Positions 61,548 through 62,313 of a stretch of 62,313 nucleotides of DNA are shown in pieces. Origin of the DNA: Myxococcota bacterium (lineage in GTDB: Bacteria; Myxococcota_A; UBA9160; UBA4427). Below the pieces are notes generated by a model that saw nothing but the letters and a program-made list of their open reading frames with translations, did not search any database and was not told where the DNA came from. The number at the start of each line of letters is the position of its first letter. Within the stretch, counting starts at the first letter, position 1. The position numbers and the translations under genes were made by a program. The stretch covers positions 1 to 62,313 of the forward strand of contig JANQEL010000063.1 in the NCBI GenBank assembly GCA_028278345.1. Direction: 5' to 3'.

Positions 61548-62313
61548 CGCCGACCCATACCCAGGATGCTGACGAAGAAGCCCGAGAGCACCGTCTGGAA
61601 GCCGAGGGCCGCGAGCGTCATGCCGGGAATCACCCAGCGCAGGGTCGATTCGTAGTCGAGGGGACCGAAGTCGGATGCCCACCACTGCATGGCGGTCTTG
61701 CTGATGAGTGCAACGCCGGCGAGAAAGGAGAGCCCGCCGAGGAGCAACCCCTTCTCGAGGTTCACCACGTCGAAGAAGCGGATCACGCGTGGATCTTCGG
61801 GCATGAGCCCCTCGGTGATCGCGAAGGTCTTGGTGAAGATCGCGAATAGGATCGATTGATAGCCGAGCAGGAGCGCGAGGCTCGAAACGAGCAGGGTGTG
61901 GGGTCCGAAGTCGATCCCGAAGACCGGCGACGGCGCATACGCGGCGCCATAACCGAGCATCCCAGAGAGCACGAGCAGGAAGCCGGGTACCAGGAAGAGC
62001 CAGCGCGGGCTGTACATCAAGAAGAAGCGAACCGTGCGCCAGCCGTCGCGGAAGGTGCGCAGGTGCGGCCCGTGCGCCTTGCGTCCGTCGGGATGCAGGG
62101 TGATGGGCACCTCGGCGATCTTCGCTTCGTGGAGCGTCGACTTGATGATCATCTCCGTCGCGAACTCCATCCCGGTGCAGCGCTGGTCGAGTTCGAGGTA
62201 GAGCTTCTTCGTAAAGCCGCGCATTGCGCAGTAGATGTCGGTGACGGGGGCCATGAACATGAAGCGCACCATCGCCGAGAGCGCCGGGTTGCCGAGCCAG
62301 CGATGCAGGAAGG
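61544..62313 (-). CDS. Glycosyltransferase family 2, 5' end beyond the window
   Basis: The C-terminal 256 residues are present; the start lies past the right edge. HRWLGNPALSAMVRFMF, TDIYCAMRGFTKKLYLEL and ATEMIIKSTLHEAKIAEVPI are the DPM/GtrB-like acceptor part, and four hydrophobic helices follow (FLVPGFLLVLSGMLGYG, LLVSSLALLLGYQSILFAI, GLLLGGLSFLAGVALI). The DxD and nucleotide loops are missing because of truncation. It probably makes a polyprenyl-phosphate-linked sugar for the GT-C proteins beside it. The stop overlaps the methyltransferase start (GTGA). Confidence 0.88.
   Translation of the reverse strand, partial: FLHRWLGNPALSAMVRFMFMAPVTDIYCAMRGFTKKLYLELDQRCTGMEFATEMIIKSTLHEAKIAEVPITLHPDGRKAHGPHLRTFRDGWRTVRFFLMYSPRWLFLVPGFLLVLSGMLGYGAAYAPSPVFGIDFGPHTLLVSSLALLLGYQSILFAIFTKTFAITEGLMPEDPRVIRFFDVVNLEKGLLLGGLSFLAGVALISKTAMQWWASDFGPLDYESTLRWVIPGMTLAALGFQTVLSGFFVSILGMGRR

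Noticed and set aside
1..62313. Mobile elements, integrases, CRISPR arrays
   Set aside because: No transposase, integrase or repeat-spacer pattern found on reading both strands.

Overview
This is a high-GC bacterial chromosome segment with dense coding and almost no junk. I see no mobile element, CRISPR array, rRNA or convincing tRNA. Lipoprotein-type signal sequences, a probable outer-membrane beta-barrel, N-acetylmuramate recycling (murQ) and a large polysaccharide/glycolipid glycosyltransferase region point to a Gram-negative cell. The mix of acyl-CoA dehydrogenase, thioesterase, P450, Baeyer-Villiger-type monooxygenase, SDR and phasin-like genes, plus selenocysteine use, suggests an uncultured lineage of deltaproteobacterial, Myxococcota or Binatota type. 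The phylum is an inference and is not proved by anything in the window.

Layout. 1-20 kb: valS; a thioesterase/membrane-protein pair; a GH20 hexosaminidase; an operon of homocysteine methyltransferase, P450 and Tat-exported aldo/keto reductase (minus strand); a HAD phosphatase and FAD oxidoreductase; a lipoprotein; mutS2 divergent from murQ; an outer-membrane protein; and an acyl-CoA dehydrogenase. 20-30 kb: a phasin-like gene with a clear promoter and terminator; a minus-strand group of cobalamin-binding MerR regulator, hflX and fabH-like ketosynthase; a GAF histidine kinase; then plus-strand amidohydrolase, flavin monooxygenase and SDR. 30-47 kb: glmU-glmS, membrane proteins, a deiodinase-like selenoprotein, a CehA/McbA-type PHP protein, a cation/proton antiporter with an FMN reductase, a DUF4336 protein, and the PcrA/UvrD helicase. 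47-62 kb: glycosyltransferases, a flippase-like membrane protein, methyltransferases, and a sugar dehydrogenase/aminotransferase pair. This last block probably builds a lipid-linked glycan from UDP-sugars of the kind GlmS and GlmU feed.

The most important point is at 38020-39123 (minus strand). Two apparently separate reading frames are one gene read through an in-frame TGA. The peptide across the TGA reads GSYT-Sec-PPF and is followed by a VYVKEAHPTD motif, the signature of iodothyronine deiodinases. A SECIS-like hairpin lies just after the TGA. The gene adds an N-terminal multi-spanning membrane domain and sits 19 bases after a large PHP-domain gene. Conventional gene calling would split it and lose the active site.

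Other items to check are an apparent ATC start codon in hflX, a cobalamin-type MerR photoreceptor with a TGTATA/TATACA palindrome at its own promoter, a highly structured 530-base intergenic region before the GH20 gene, and a shared GATTCGAATCC palindrome upstream of two redox genes.
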